Shown: one piece after another, positions 63,656 through 64,000 of the stretch
Layout: every line of letters starts with the position of its first letter
Position numbering within the stretch: position 1 is the stretch's first letter
Assembly (NCBI GenBank): GCA_946811185.2
Contig: OX328105.1
Span: 31,437,394 to 31,501,393, forward strand
DNA length: 64,000 bases
Reading direction: 5' to 3'
DNA from: Hippopus hippopus
Lineage: Eukaryota; Mollusca; Bivalvia; Cardiida; Cardiidae
Notes under the pieces: model-generated
Told to the model about the DNA's origin: nothing
The model's input: the letters and a program-made list of their open reading frames with translations, nothing else
The model's database searches: none
Position numbers and translations under genes: made by a program

Positions 63656-64000
63656 CGTTTAGGCTGAAATTACTCATTTTATCCCAGAATGTAGCCCTCT
63701 GTTAAACCTCTGAATTTGCCTCTGTTTTGGAGAGGGTATCGGAATTGGACACCACACGATCACAGGCTCTGGATTGAATGCTCTATTGATTTGCCTGCAG
63801 CAGAATCTGAATTTGTATGCAAGCTATTGATTGGTTCTTATTATTCACGATTCCAAGAACTGCTCGTTGTATAGGCATGAGACTAGAAAATTGGGGGTGG
63901 GAGATGAGGAGAAAAAATGCTGACTGTCGCATTTTAACTCTTCACTAAACAATAATATTATCGGGTTTTAACAACCTTGGTGACAAAGACAGGTTTTTAA
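63656..64000. other. Unassigned stretch, then a family-1 MITE cut by the window end
   Basis: A core scrap at about 63905-63935 (GAGGAGAAAAAATGCTGACT) precedes TTTTAACTCTTCACTAAACA and GGGTTTTAACAACCTTGGTG, the start of a copy with arm A on the left. Confidence 0.55.

Overview
The window looks like repeat-packed intergenic or intronic DNA from a marine bivalve mollusc. That assignment is an inference from the AT-rich metazoan composition, the tRNA-headed SINEs ending in a GTGATATGACTGAAATAATG-type tail, and the dispersed elements starting AGCTCACCTGAGCAC or ATACCCCCGC. No rRNA, no functional tRNA gene, no CRISPR array and no operon-like organisation was seen. Host coding sequence is nearly absent; the best candidate is one short signal-peptide exon at 20530-20599 (+).

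Layout. 1-1410 is a degenerate minisatellite with a period of about 22 bp. 1550-14850 is sparse sequence with SINEs and the first copies of a TTAA-flanked hairpin MITE (called family 1 here). 14859-16300 is a complete IS630/Tc1/mariner element of DD41D type, with perfect 29-bp inverted repeats, TA flanks and an uninterrupted 357-residue transposase. 16300-22700 is mostly unassigned DNA with family-1 copies and the candidate exon. 22702-25221 is a decayed TA-flanked element with pogo-like ends. 25400-30400 and 35800-36900 hold the first members of a rolling-circle-like (Helentron/HINE-like) group. 39126-40952 is a mariner DD34D pseudogene split by a 154-bp intron-like segment and nested in a family-1 MITE. 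41930-45115 is a tandem array containing two nested HINE-like elements. 45600-64000 is dense with family-1 MITEs, a second hairpin MITE family (family 2, core AAGATCAGACTGCA), and more HINE-like insertions, several of them inside MITEs.

How the parts relate. Two groups dominate. Family 1 has roughly fifty to sixty complete or partial copies by eye, TTAA flanks, piggyBac-like ends (CCCTTTACC) and a palindromic core of about 65-70 bp. The HINE-like group comprises at least five families (A to E) with unrelated terminal sequence but one shared plan: a 5-prime stem-loop whose first arm is also the inverted complement of a subterminal motif near the 3-prime end, a small 3-prime hairpin, an end of CTTGTT/CTAGTT type, and often a central array of about 155-165-bp monomers. 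Two copies of family E show compensatory changes at all three pairing positions, and paralogous copies in the window supply empty sites that fix insertion boundaries. The most interesting content is this terminal pairing system, its single-strand orientation bias, the repeated RFX X-box-like palindrome it carries, and the nesting of HINE-like elements in MITEs. No database search was run; names of element classes rest on structure and motif recognition.
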